In this document: positions 51,958 through 59,800 of the stretch, one piece after another
How the letters are laid out: the number at the start of each line of letters is the position of its first letter
How positions within the stretch are numbered: the first letter of the stretch is position 1
DNA from: Streptomyces hygroscopicus
GTDB taxonomy: Bacteria; Actinomycetota; Actinomycetes; Streptomycetales; Streptomycetaceae
NCBI RefSeq assembly: GCF_026168105.1
Contig: NZ_LBMW01000006.1
Location: forward strand, 186,001-250,000
Direction: 5' to 3'
Length of the DNA stretch: 64,000 nt
Notes under the pieces: model-generated
The model's input: only the letters and a program-made list of their open reading frames with translations
The model's database searches: none
Told to the model about the DNA's origin: nothing
Program-made: the position numbers and the translations under genes

Positions 51958-53451
51958 ATGACGACATTCGCCAGCGGTACCGACACGCTCACACGCGACG
52001 CGCTGACGGTCCTCCAGCCCGGCTTCACCGGCACCACGGCCCCCGACTGGCTGCTGCGCCGCCTCGGCGAAGGCCTGGCGTCCGTGGGCCTGTTCGGGCG
52101 GAACATCGCCTCGCCGGAACAACTCGCCGCCTTGACCGCCCAGTTGCGTGCCGAGCGTGACGACGTGCTCGTCGCCATCGACGAGGAGGGGGGCGACGTC
52201 ACACGTCTGGAGGTGGGGACGGGCTCCTCGTTCCCGGGCAATCACGCGCTCGGCGCGGTGGACGACGTCGAACTGACGCGTCAGGTGGCGCAGGAACTCG
52301 GCCGACGGCTCGCGGAGTGCGGGGTGAACCTCAACTGGGCGCCCTCGGCCGACGTGAACTCCAACCCCGCGAACCCGGTGATCGGCGTACGGTCCTTCGG
52401 CGCCGACACGGAGCTGGTGGCCCGGCATACCGCGGCGTATGTCACCGGCCTCCAGTCCGCCGGTGTCGCCGCCTGTACCAAGCACTTTCCGGGACACGGG
52501 GACACGGCGGTCGACTCCCATCACGCGCTGCCGCGCATCGACGCGGAGCCCTCGGTGCTCCAGGAGCGCGAACTCGCACCCTTCCGCGCCGCGATCGCCG
52601 CCGGCACACGCGCGGTGATGAGTGCACACATCATCGTCCCGGCCCTGGACCCGGACCGCCCGGCAACACTGTCCCGCCCTGTCCTGACCGACCTGCTGCG
52701 CGGCGAACTCGGCTATGACGGCCTGATCGTCACCGACGGCATGGAGATGCGCGCGATCTCCGGGACGTACGGCATCGAGCACGGCAGCGTCCTCGCCGTC
52801 GCGGCCGGAGCGGACGCCATCTGCGTGGGCGGCGGCCTCGCGGACGACGAGACGGTACGGCGTCTGCGGGACGCCCTGGTCTCGGCGGTGCGCTCGGGTG
52901 AACTGGCCGAGGAGCGGCTCGCCGAGGCAGCCGAGCGTGTCCGGACGCTGGCGCAGTGGACGGCGTCGGCGGCCCTGGAGGGCGTCGTCCGGCGGTCGGC
53001 CAACGGCACCGACATCGGCCTGCTCGCGGCCCGTCGCGCCCTGACCGTCACCGGCGCCGACCGCTTCACCCCGCTCACCGATCCGCCCTACGTCGCCGCC
53101 CTCATCCCGGTCGCCAACATCGCGGTGGGCGACGAGACCCCCTGGGGCGTGGCCGCGGAACTGCTCCGTCTGCTGCCGGGCACACGGACCGGCGCGTTCG
53201 CGGGGGAGACGGCGGGCCCGGCGGCGCTGGAAGCCGCCGGAGCGCGGCGGATCGTGGCCGTGGTCCGCGACGAACACCGCCACCCGTGGATGGCCGGGGC
53301 CCTCGACAAGCTCCTCGCCGAGCGCCCCGACACGATCGTGGTCGAGATGGGCGTCCCCCAGGCCGCTCCGCGTGGCGCCCTGCACATCGCCACGCACGGG
53401 GCGGCCCGCGTGTGCGGGCGGGCGGCGGCGGAGGTCATCGCGGGCGCGTAG
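51958..53451 (+). CDS. dasD: GH3 beta-N-acetylglucosaminidase DasD
   Basis: 497-aa family 3 glycoside hydrolase of the NagZ type. The signature KHFPGHGDTAVDSHHALP includes the His/Asp pair that acts as general acid in NagZ enzymes, and the nucleophile aspartate is in LIVTDGMEMRAI. No signal peptide, so it acts in the cytoplasm on imported chitobiose or on muropeptide GlcNAc. A C-terminal domain of about 150 residues follows the barrel. It is 9 bp after dasC and therefore in the operon. Confidence 0.93.
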   Translation: MTTFASGTDTLTRDALTVLQPGFTGTTAPDWLLRRLGEGLASVGLFGRNIASPEQLAALTAQLRAERDDVLVAIDEEGGDVTRLEVGTGSSFPGNHALGAVDDVELTRQVAQELGRRLAECGVNLNWAPSADVNSNPANPVIGVRSFGADTELVARHTAAYVTGLQSAGVAACTKHFPGHGDTAVDSHHALPRIDAEPSVLQERELAPFRAAIAAGTRAVMSAHIIVPALDPDRPATLSRPVLTDLLRGELGYDGLIVTDGMEMRAISGTYGIEHGSVLAVAAGADAICVGGGLADDETVRRLRDALVSAVRSGELAEERLAEAAERVRTLAQWTASAALEGVVRRSANGTDIGLLAARRALTVTGADRFTPLTDPPYVAALIPVANIAVGDETPWGVAAELLRLLPGTRTGAFAGETAGPAALEAAGARRIVAVVRDEHRHPWMAGALDKLLAERPDTIVVEMGVPQAAPRGALHIATHGAARVCGRAAAEVIAGA

Positions 53452-53463
53452 CCGTGCGACGAG

Positions 53464-53497
53464 GGTGCCGGCCGCCCCCTTGCGGGCAGCCGGCACC
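53464..53497. terminator. Bidirectional terminator dasD/nagB
   Basis: GGTGCCGGC (53464-53472) pairs with GCCGGCACC (53489-53497), with extra CCGCCC/GGGC pairing inside, between convergent genes. Confidence 0.78.
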
Positions 53498-53525
53498 TGG
53501 CGACGCGCGCGGCCCCCCGGGGGGC

Positions 53526-54311
53526 TCAGATGCCCTGCCAGTCCGGCTTGTTGGCGTAGGTGTGCCGGAAGTAGCCGGCGAGCTTCAGCTTGGAGGCGGC
53601 GGCCTCGTCGACGACGACCGTCGCGTGCGGGTGGAGCTGGAGGGCGGAGGCGGGGCAGACCGCAGCCACCGGGCCCTCGACGGTCGCGCCGACCGCGTCC
53701 GCCTTGCCCTCGCCGGTCGCGAGGAGCACGAGGTGCCGCGCCTCCAGGATCGTCCCTATGCCCTGGGTGATCACGTGATGCGGCACCTGGTCGATGTCGC
53801 CGTCGAAGAAGCGCGCGTTGTCGATCCTGGTCTGCTCGGTGAGCGTCTTGATCCGGGTGCGTGAGGCGAGTGAGGAGCACGGCTCGTTGAACCCGATGTG
53901 ACCGTCGGTGCCGATGCCCAGCAGCTGCAGATCCACGCCGCCGGCCGCGGAGAGCGCCCTGTCGTACGCCCCGCACGCCGCCGGTATGTCCGCGGCGGTG
54001 CCGTCCGGCCCCATGAACGCGTCCATCGCGATCCCGAGCGGCTCCAGCACCTCGCGCCGAAGCACCGAACGGTACGACTCCGGATGCTCGGCCGGCAGCC
54101 CCACGTATTCGTCGAGCTGCGCGACGCGGGCACGCGAGGTGTCGACGGCACCGGAGCGCACCTTGGCCGCCAGCGCCTCGTAGACGGGCAGCGGCGTCGA
54201 CCCGGTGGCCACGCCGAGCAGTGCGTCGGGCTTGCGTCGGAGCAGCTGCGCCATGGCCTTGGCGATGAGCTCGCCACCCGCCTTGGCGTCCGGAACGATG
54301 ACAACTTCCAC
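53526..54311 (-). CDS. nagB: Glucosamine-6-phosphate deaminase
   Basis: 261-aa enzyme converting GlcN-6-P to fructose-6-P and ammonia. Motifs: VVIVPDAKAGGELIAKAMAQLL, LGVATGSTPLPVYEAL, QLDEYVGLP (catalytic Asp), GIGTDGHIGFNEP (catalytic His loop) and LLATGEGKA. GTG 54311 gives the family length; longer in-frame starts would place the dre site inside the gene. The site upstream shows DasR control, so GlcN-6-P, its substrate, is also the inducer. Confidence 0.94.
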   Translation of the reverse strand: MEVVIVPDAKAGGELIAKAMAQLLRRKPDALLGVATGSTPLPVYEALAAKVRSGAVDTSRARVAQLDEYVGLPAEHPESYRSVLRREVLEPLGIAMDAFMGPDGTAADIPAACGAYDRALSAAGGVDLQLLGIGTDGHIGFNEPCSSLASRTRIKTLTEQTRIDNARFFDGDIDQVPHHVITQGIGTILEARHLVLLATGEGKADAVGATVEGPVAAVCPASALQLHPHATVVVDEAAASKLKLAGYFRHTYANKPDWQGI

Positions 54312-54362
54312 GCTGGGCCTGCCGATCTGGAGAGGGGCTCGCCTGGGAACCTGAAGGACGCA

Positions 54363-54378
54363 TGTGGTATAGACCAAT
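54363..54378 (-). promoter_or_regulatory. DasR-responsive element upstream of nagB
   Basis: On the minus strand ATTGGTCTATACCACA, matching dre in 12-13 of 16 positions, 52 bp upstream of the nagB start. Confidence 0.88.
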
Positions 54379-54641
54379 CTAGCAGAAGTGCCCTTTCCGG
54401 GGGCGCTCCGATGCCCCGGACTCCCCTGCTCGTCGTACAGGGGGCGCCCACCGGATGCACGGTCCCCGGGGCGGAGGAGTGAAATGGAAGCAGCCGGTGT
54501 CGTCCGTCTGGCCGGTGGTCGCGGTCGTGACGGACGGCAAGGGCGGCGCCGCGCTCCAGCCGGTGCTCGACCGACTGCGCGATGTCCACCCCCTCCCTAC
54601 TTCCCTAGCGGTCGATACAGAAAGGACGCTACTACCGCCCT

Positions 54642-54669
54642 CTGACATTTCTCTAGTACCCGCTATAAA
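54642..54669 (+). promoter_or_regulatory. Promoter for a probably leaderless TetR transcript
   Basis: CTGACA (54642-54647), 16-bp spacer, TATAAA (54664-54669). The predicted start falls at about 54676-54679, at or just before the ATG, so the mRNA would be leaderless or nearly so. No Shine-Dalgarno is present. The rest of the gap 54379-54641 shows no gene. Confidence 0.6.
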
Positions 54670-54678
54670 ATCCACCCC

Positions 54679-55428
54679 ATGGTGAACAGCCGGGAGAAGG
54701 ACGTGCCGGGCGAGCGCAGTCCGGCGGCAGGGGGCCGGGCCGCGAACCGCCCGGTGCCCACACCGGAGACCGCCCCCGACCGGCCCGCGGCACGGCCGCG
54801 CGGCCGACCCCGTTCCTTCGACCGTGCGACCGTCCTGGAGAAGGCCGTCCTCGCCTTCTGGGAGCACGGATACGAGGCCACGTCCGTCTCCGACCTCACC
54901 AGGGTCATGGGCATCGGCGCGCCGAGTCTGTACGCGGCGTTCGGTGACAAGCGGTCGCTGTTCGAGGAGGCCGTCGGCGTCTACGGCGACCGGTACGGGT
55001 CCTTCGGCGACCGGGCCCTCGCCGAAGAGCCCACGACCCGGGCCGCCTTCCACCGGATGCTCCACGAGGCCGCCGACGTCTACACCGCTCCCGGTCATCC
55101 GCGCGGCTGCCTGGTCATCCACGCCGCCACCAACTGCACGACACCCGAGGTCGAGGAGTCCCTGCGGGCGCGGCGCAAGGCGGACCTCGCCGCCTTCGAG
55201 AGCCGCATCAAGGAGGGCGTCGCCGCCGGTGAACTGCCCGCCGACACCGACACCGGCGCACTCGCCCGGTACGCCGGCGCGATCATTCAGGGCATGTCCC
55301 AACAGGCGCGTGACGGAGCGAGCCGGGAGGAATTGGAGGCACTGGCCGACATCGCCATGACGATCTGGCCACACGCGGGAGCCCAAGGAGGCTACGCTGC
55401 GAGTGGACAGTTCATGGATGTCCGATAA
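54679..55428 (+). CDS. TetR/AcrR family regulator
   Basis: 249-aa repressor. A disordered Pro/Arg-rich N-terminus of about 40 residues (RPAARPRGRPRSF) precedes the helix-turn-helix: DRATVLEKAVLAFWEHGYEATSVSDLTRVMGIGAPSLYAAFGDKRSLFEEAV. The C-terminal domain (PRGCLVIHAATNCTTPEVEESL) matches the TetR_C class near ComR/YcdC-type regulators. There is no adjacent transporter or reductase gene in either direction, so the target cannot be named. Probably leaderless. Confidence 0.87.
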   Translation: MVNSREKDVPGERSPAAGGRAANRPVPTPETAPDRPAARPRGRPRSFDRATVLEKAVLAFWEHGYEATSVSDLTRVMGIGAPSLYAAFGDKRSLFEEAVGVYGDRYGSFGDRALAEEPTTRAAFHRMLHEAADVYTAPGHPRGCLVIHAATNCTTPEVEESLRARRKADLAAFESRIKEGVAAGELPADTDTGALARYAGAIIQGMSQQARDGASREELEALADIAMTIWPHAGAQGGYAASGQFMDVR

Positions 55429-55519
55429 GCAGTCCACGGATGTCCTATAAAGAGACAACGACAAACATCCTCCAACGCATGGACATGCGCGCCCGGACGC
55501 AGGAACATGGTCCACGGCC

Positions 55520-55535
55520 CGTGGTCTAGTCCACA
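55520..55535. promoter_or_regulatory. DasR-responsive element at the sRNA promoter
   Basis: CGTGGTCTAGTCCACA, whose 12-bp core TGGTCTAGTCCA is identical to dre 1 at 48381. It lies just upstream of a -10-like TAAAGT (55553-55558), overlapping the expected -35, so DasR would repress the following transcript. Confidence 0.82.
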
Positions 55536-55565
55536 CGCCCCAGCGGACTGGGTAAAGTAAGTAAA

Positions 55566-55725
55566 GAGTCCTCGTCGCAGCGTGGCGAGAGGACGTGACA
55601 CGAACCTCCGTCTTCCCCGCACAGGAAGACGGATCGAGGAACCGGCGCTCTCTGCCCTGACTGCCCCGGCTCCTCAACCATCGGCCGATCGGGACCGCAC
55701 ACCCCGCGGCCGTTGCTGCTCCGGG
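55566..55725 (+). ncRNA. Probable sRNA homologous to scr5239
   Basis: The gap between the TetR gene and the histidine kinase matches the locus of the S. coelicolor sRNA scr5239 (about 160 nt, DasR-dependent, known targets dagA and metE, from memory). A promoter (TAAAGT at 55553) and a dre site lie directly upstream. The transcript would contain a perfect hairpin CCGTCTTCC (55608-55616) / GGAAGACGG (55624-55632) and weaker stems around it. The 3' end is uncertain: either near 55725 or after the hairpin at 55736-55757. The alternative reading is a long 5' leader of the kinase gene. Confidence 0.6.
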
Positions 55726-55735
55726 CTGCGGTGCC

Positions 55736-55757
55736 GGGAGGGTTGAGGGTCCCTCCC
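55736..55757 (+). terminator. Hairpin GGGAGGG/CCCTCCC
   Basis: GGGAGGG (55736-55742) pairs with CCCTCCC (55751-55757), loop TTGAGGGT. Candidate 3' end of the sRNA. Confidence 0.45.
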
Positions 55758-55865
55758 AGGCGCCGCGGCCCGCGGGTGTTTCCGGGCCCCGCCTCCGGCC
55801 GCCTTCGCCCTGGCTGTTTTCGAGCGATGTCCGAATGCCCGGGTACCCTCGCACACGTGCCCTCC

Positions 55866-57332
55866 ATGAACGAGCTGGTCCGCCAGCACACCGCCCTCAG
55901 CGACTCCGACCTGGAGTGGCTGCACCTGCTGGTGTCGGAGTGGCAGCTGCTGTCCGACCTCTCCTTCGCCGACCTTGTCCTGTGGGTGCCGACCAGCGAC
56001 GGCACGCGCTATGTGTCCGTGGCCCAGATGCGTCCCAACACGGGCCCCACCTCGTACCAGGACGACATGGTCGGCCACCTCGTCCCGCGGGGTCGACGCC
56101 CGATGCTGGACGCGGCCCTGGACGAGGGCCGGATCGTGCGCGAGGGCGACCCGGAGTGGCGAGAGGAGGTCCCGGTCCGGGTCGAGTCCATTCCCGTACG
56201 ACGCGAGGGGCGCGTTCTCGGCGTCATCGCGCGCAACACCAACCTGCTGACCGTGCGAACCCCGAGCCGCCTCGAGCTGACCTATCTGCAGAGCGCCTCC
56301 GACCTCGCCCAGATGATCGCGGCCGGCGCCTTCCCGTTCCCCGACCAGCAGGTCGACATGGACGCCTCACCCCGCGTCGGCGACGGGCTGATCAGACTGG
56401 ACGCGGACGGCATAGTCCAGTACGCCTCGCCGAACGCGCTGTCCGCGTACCACCGTCTGGGCCTCGCCGCCGACCTCGTCGGCCACCATCTCGGCAGGAC
56501 CACGGCCGAACTCGCCCCGACCAGGGGCCCCGTGGACGAGGCGCTAGTCAAGGTTGCCAGCGGCTGGGCTCCGCGCGAGTTCGAGATCGAGGCGAACGAC
56601 GGGGTGATCCAGTTCCGCGCGATCCCCCTCAAGCCCAAGGGGACCCGCATCGGTTCGCTCGTCCTGCTCCGCGACGTCACCGAACTGCGGCGCCGTGAGC
56701 GCGAGTTGATCACCAAGGACGCGACCATCCGGGAGATCCACCACCGGGTGAAGAACAACCTCCAGACGGTGGCCGCCCTGCTCCGACTCCAGGCCCGCCG
56801 CATCGATTCCGAGCGGGGGCGGGAAGCCCTCGAGGAGGCCGTGCGAAGGGTGGGCTCGATCGCCATCGTGCATGAGACGCTGTCCCAAAACCTGGACGAG
56901 CGCGTGGAGTTCGACGAGATCGCGGACCGGGTGCTGGCCATGGTCGCCGAGATCTCGCCCGGAAAGGTCACGGGCCGGCGCACCGGCCGCTTCGGCATCC
57001 TGGACGCCGAGGTCGCGACCCCGCTGTCCATGGTGCTGACCGAGATTCTGCAGAACGCTCTGGAGCACGGCTTCCGCCAGGGGGACACCGGCACGGTCGA
57101 GGTCTCGGCGGTCCGCGGTGGCACGACGAAGGAGGCGCGCCTCCTGGTGACCGTCCAGGACGACGGGGTCGGCCTGCCCGAGGGCTTCGACCCGCACACC
57201 GCCGGCAACCTCGGCCTGCAGATCGTGCGGACGCTGGTCGAGGGCGAGTTGGGGGGCACGTTCGACATGGTCCCGGCCCCCGAGCGCGGCACACGGGTGA
57301 TCCTGGACATCCCGGTGCGGACGCAGAAGTGA
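55866..57332 (+). CDS. Cytoplasmic sensor histidine kinase, PdtaS-like
   Basis: 488 aa from ATG 55866; GTG 55857 is an equally possible start. No membrane segment. Residues 1-150 form a GAF-like domain (DLSFADLVLWVPTSDGTRYVSVAQMRP...GVIARNTNLL). Residues 185-290 are a PAS domain. A HisKA_2 phosphoacceptor follows (TKDATIREIHHRVKNNLQTVAALLRLQARR). The C-terminal HATPase has the N box LTEILQNALEHGF and the G box VQDDGVGLPEGFD. This layout equals mycobacterial PdtaS, which signals to the ANTAR regulator PdtaR. No response regulator is adjacent. Ended by a strong hairpin. Confidence 0.9.
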   Translation: MNELVRQHTALSDSDLEWLHLLVSEWQLLSDLSFADLVLWVPTSDGTRYVSVAQMRPNTGPTSYQDDMVGHLVPRGRRPMLDAALDEGRIVREGDPEWREEVPVRVESIPVRREGRVLGVIARNTNLLTVRTPSRLELTYLQSASDLAQMIAAGAFPFPDQQVDMDASPRVGDGLIRLDADGIVQYASPNALSAYHRLGLAADLVGHHLGRTTAELAPTRGPVDEALVKVASGWAPREFEIEANDGVIQFRAIPLKPKGTRIGSLVLLRDVTELRRRERELITKDATIREIHHRVKNNLQTVAALLRLQARRIDSERGREALEEAVRRVGSIAIVHETLSQNLDERVEFDEIADRVLAMVAEISPGKVTGRRTGRFGILDAEVATPLSMVLTEILQNALEHGFRQGDTGTVEVSAVRGGTTKEARLLVTVQDDGVGLPEGFDPHTAGNLGLQIVRTLVEGELGGTFDMVPAPERGTRVILDIPVRTQK

Positions 57333-57369
57333 CCCCGCCGCCCCTCTGAAGGACCCCGGACAGCAATGA

Positions 57370-57395
57370 GCCCCGGACCACAAGTGGTCCGGGGC
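57370..57395 (+). terminator. Terminator of the histidine kinase gene
   Basis: GCCCCGGACCAC (57370-57381) pairs with GTGGTCCGGGGC (57384-57395), a 12-bp perfect stem with a 2-nt AA loop, followed by CAAAA. Confidence 0.85.
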
Positions 57396-57420
57396 CAAAA
57401 GCTCGTTGCCCGCTAGTGCG

Positions 57421-57465
57421 ATGGGGTCCCCCTGCTCGAGCGAAGTCGAGAGTTTGGGGGAGCAT
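57421..57465 (+). repeat. Dispersed Streptomyces repeat, intergenic copy
   Basis: Imperfect hairpin element: CCCCCTGCTCGA, GCGAAG, TCGAGAGTTTGGGGG, bounded by ATGGGG and AGCAT. The same unit recurs at 60640-60672 (inverted) and, diverged, at 34544-34585. It resembles a short REP/MITE-like sequence often met in Streptomyces intergenic regions. Confidence 0.75.
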
Positions 57466-57553
57466 CGGGGGTACTGCGCGCTGCGGCTCGGGAGCGGGAG
57501 ATGCGTACTCGCTGTACGCGCCGCCAAGCTCAGGCTCGTACGGGGTGGGTATG

Positions 57554-57811
57554 TCAGGCGGAGGCCTGACGGGCCCGGTTGCGAGCGGCACGGCGCTTCA
57601 TGGCGCGGCGCTCGTCCTCGCTGAGACCACCCCAGACGCCGGAGTCCTGACCGGACTCGAGCGCCCACTGCAGGCACTGCTCGATAACCGGGCAGCGACG
57701 GCAGACGGCCTTGGCTTCCTCGATCTGCAGCAGCGCAGGACCGGTGTTGCCGATGGGGAAGAAGAGCTCGGGGTCTTCCTCGCGGCAAACGGCGTTGTGA
57801 CGCCAGTCCAT
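57554..57811 (-). CDS. wblE: WhiB-family regulator WblE (WhiB1-type)
   Basis: 85-aa iron-sulfur regulator. The four cysteines are in HNAVCREEDPELFFP, AVCRRCPVIEQC, giving Cx(n)CxxCxxxxxC. The GVWGGLSEDERRAMKRR turn and basic tail follow. The short length and C-terminus (AARNRARQASA, no AT-hook) indicate the WblE/WhiB1 class, which is probably essential and binds the principal sigma factor. It stands alone, with a long promoter region upstream. Confidence 0.95.
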   Translation of the reverse strand: MDWRHNAVCREEDPELFFPIGNTGPALLQIEEAKAVCRRCPVIEQCLQWALESGQDSGVWGGLSEDERRAMKRRAARNRARQASA

Positions 57812-58122
57812 GGCTGCTACCTCTCTTGATATAACGTGCTTGTGAATGTGAACGCTTTCACGAATCCCTCAACAAGTGAAGGGCCGATCGTCAGACTCAC
57901 TGACGTGGTCCTGTGGTTTGAGGAGGGGTTCGGGCTCTCGATGGGTGCCGATCGTGCGGGCTGTCCCGAGCGCCACGTAGAGACTCGCAAACCTCAGCGG
58001 CGGATACAACCCCTTCCGAAAAGTTTTTTTTGATTCCTTGGTGTCGACTAGGTCACAGCCGTACTTCCAAGGGGTGGATCCTGGCCTAAACGTTCGAGTG
58101 AAAGGACTTTGGCCCCTTCTGC
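57812..58122. other. wblE upstream region
   Basis: 311-bp gap without a gene. It contains GTGAA-CGC-TTTCAC (57846-57859, inverted repeat) 35-50 bp upstream of wblE and an unusual T-run (eight T at 58023-58030, flanked by AAAAG). On the minus strand this is an A-tract about 210 bp before wblE. No clear sigma-factor match was settled on. Confidence 0.45.
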
Positions 58123-59091
58123 TCACACAATCACACGCAGTGCACGGCGTACACCTGTGAACGTCACGCTCGTACGCACTCCGAGGTGGTCGCCGTCCAT
58201 CTGCAGGGGCAGCGGCACCTTCGAATGCAAGGTGAACTCACCCAGGTCGTGCATCGAGACCACATGCCTGCCGCGAGGCCCGTGCTCGGGGGACGAAGTG
58301 AGCAACTGGGTGGCATACCGGGCAACCGAGGCAGTCGACATGCGGCTGAGAGCGAGCACATCGAGCCCTGTATCGAACGAGGCCTTAGGCGACGCGTACA
58401 CCGGGCGATTGCCGAGAAACGTCCACGGCGCGGTATTGCAGATTATGGACAGGACGAGACCGGTGACCGGGTCCTCACCCGCACGCTCGAGGGTGATCGT
58501 TCCATGCCTGCGGTGGGGTTCGTCCAAAAACTGACGCACCATTTGGCGTAGATACAACGCGTGCGTGGAGCGCCTGCCCTGCTCCCGCTGCTGCTCGACG
58601 CGGCCGACCACGCCCGCGTCGAAGCCGAGACCGGCGTTGAAGGTGAACCACCGGGGGGGTGACGCCTCGTCCCTCGTGCCCGGGGTGCCCTCGGCGAGAC
58701 CCAGGCCGACCGTGCGCTCGCGGTCCTCGCGCAGGGCGTCGAGGATGGCGCCGGTGGCCTCCACGGCGTCGTTGGGCAGTCCGAGGGCGCGGGCGAAGAC
58801 GTTGGTCGACCCGCCCGGGACGACCGCGAGGCGAGGGAGGCGGTCCGGGTCGGGGCCGTGGCGCAGCAGGCCGTTCACGACCTCGTTGACCGTGCCGTCG
58901 CCACCGAGGACCACGACCAGCTCGATGTCCTCGCTCTCCGCGGCCTGGCGGCCGAGGTCGCGTGCGTGGCCCCGGTACTCGGTGGTGACCACCTCGAGTT
59001 TCATCTCACTCGCCAGCGCGTGGATCAGGACGTCCCGGGTACGCGCGCTTGTGGTTGTTGCCGCCGGATTGACCACGAGAAGTCCACGCAT
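58123..59091 (-). CDS. Diacylglycerol-kinase-family lipid kinase
   Basis: 322 aa from ATG 59091. The N-terminal nucleotide domain begins MRGLLVVNPAATTTSARTRD and has the signature VVVLGGDGTVNEVVNGLL and PGGSTNVFARALGLP. The C-terminal beta-sandwich includes FNAGLGFDAGVVGRVE and the substrate-metal aspartate region in DGDHLGVRTSV. Likely phosphorylates diacylglycerol or a related lipid at the membrane face. Divergent from the following membrane protein gene. Confidence 0.9.
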   Translation of the reverse strand: MRGLLVVNPAATTTSARTRDVLIHALASEMKLEVVTTEYRGHARDLGRQAAESEDIELVVVLGGDGTVNEVVNGLLRHGPDPDRLPRLAVVPGGSTNVFARALGLPNDAVEATGAILDALREDRERTVGLGLAEGTPGTRDEASPPRWFTFNAGLGFDAGVVGRVEQQREQGRRSTHALYLRQMVRQFLDEPHRRHGTITLERAGEDPVTGLVLSIICNTAPWTFLGNRPVYASPKASFDTGLDVLALSRMSTASVARYATQLLTSSPEHGPRGRHVVSMHDLGEFTLHSKVPLPLQMDGDHLGVRTSVTFTGVRRALRVIV

Positions 59092-59248
59092 GGGGTGCAG
59101 CGTACCTACTGGCAGGTACCGGGCCCACATCGAGGTAGGGATCGGGTAAGAGGCCGGGGAGTGGTCTTGGTGACAGGGAGCGGTCTTGGGTGAAGAGGTG
59201 GCGGACACGCCACGCGGCGGGCGCCGGCCCGACGGCTACCCTTCAGGG

Positions 59249-59698
59249 GTGAGCGCTGAGCAGAACCCCACCCCGCAGACCTCCGCAGCCGAGCCCCGAC
59301 CCGCGCGGCTGACCGCCGCCGCGGCACTGGCCGGGCTGGAGGCGCTCGCCCTGATCGGGGGCGGCGTCTGGATGCTCGTCCTGGGCCTCACGGGTTCGCC
59401 GGACGATCGTCAGCAGGCCGTCACCGGCGGCATCACCCTGATCGTGCTTGCGCTGCTGCCGCTACTGGCCGCGCGTGGTCTGCTGCTGCGACGCAGCTGG
59501 AGCCGGGGGCCCGCCGTCATCACCCAGATCATGGCGCTGCCGGTGGCGTACAACCTGCTCCAGGCCGACAGCATCGCGATCCCGGGCGGCATCGCGCTCG
59601 CCGTCGTCGCGGTGGCGGCGCTGGTGCTCCTGGTGAACCCGGCGACCACGCGGGCACTGGGCATCCGGGGGCCCGGCAACGCGACGGACCGGAAGTAA
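59249..59698 (+). CDS. Four-helix membrane protein of unknown function
   Basis: 149 aa from GTG 59249; a TACCCT -10-like element (59237-59242) sits immediately upstream, so the transcript is probably leaderless. The N-terminus is Pro/Ala-rich, then four hydrophobic segments (LAGLEALALIGGGVWMLVLG, GGITLIVLALLPLLAARGLLL, PAVITQIMALPVAYNLLQ, IPGGIALAVVAVAALVLLV). No motif of a known transporter. It resembles the small integral membrane proteins found beside lipid kinases in actinobacteria. Function unknown. Confidence 0.75.
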   Translation: MSAEQNPTPQTSAAEPRPARLTAAAALAGLEALALIGGGVWMLVLGLTGSPDDRQQAVTGGITLIVLALLPLLAARGLLLRRSWSRGPAVITQIMALPVAYNLLQADSIAIPGGIALAVVAVAALVLLVNPATTRALGIRGPGNATDRK

Positions 59699-59731
59699 AC
59701 GCGACGGACCGGAAGTAACGGACCGGAAGTA
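59680..59731 (+). repeat. Tandem repeat across the stop codon
   Basis: Two copies of GCGACGGACCGGAAGTAA (59681-59698 and 59701-59718) and a third shorter ACGGACCGGAAGTA (to 59731). The first copy encodes the C-terminal ATDRK and stop; the others are outside the gene. A recent local duplication. Confidence 0.85.
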
Positions 59732-59800
59732 GACGAGCGGGCGGCGCGGACGCCGACGGCGGAGCACTCATGGGGCGACCGGACATCCGGTCGCCCTTCG

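Noticed and set aside
58000..58040. SigR promoter for wblE from GGAAT near the A-tract
   Set aside because: The spacing to the following GTT is 22 bp, outside the 18-19 bp consensus.
57869..58126. 85-codon minus frame upstream of wblE
   Set aside because: No ribosome-binding site or domain; the frame crosses the poly-A promoter region.
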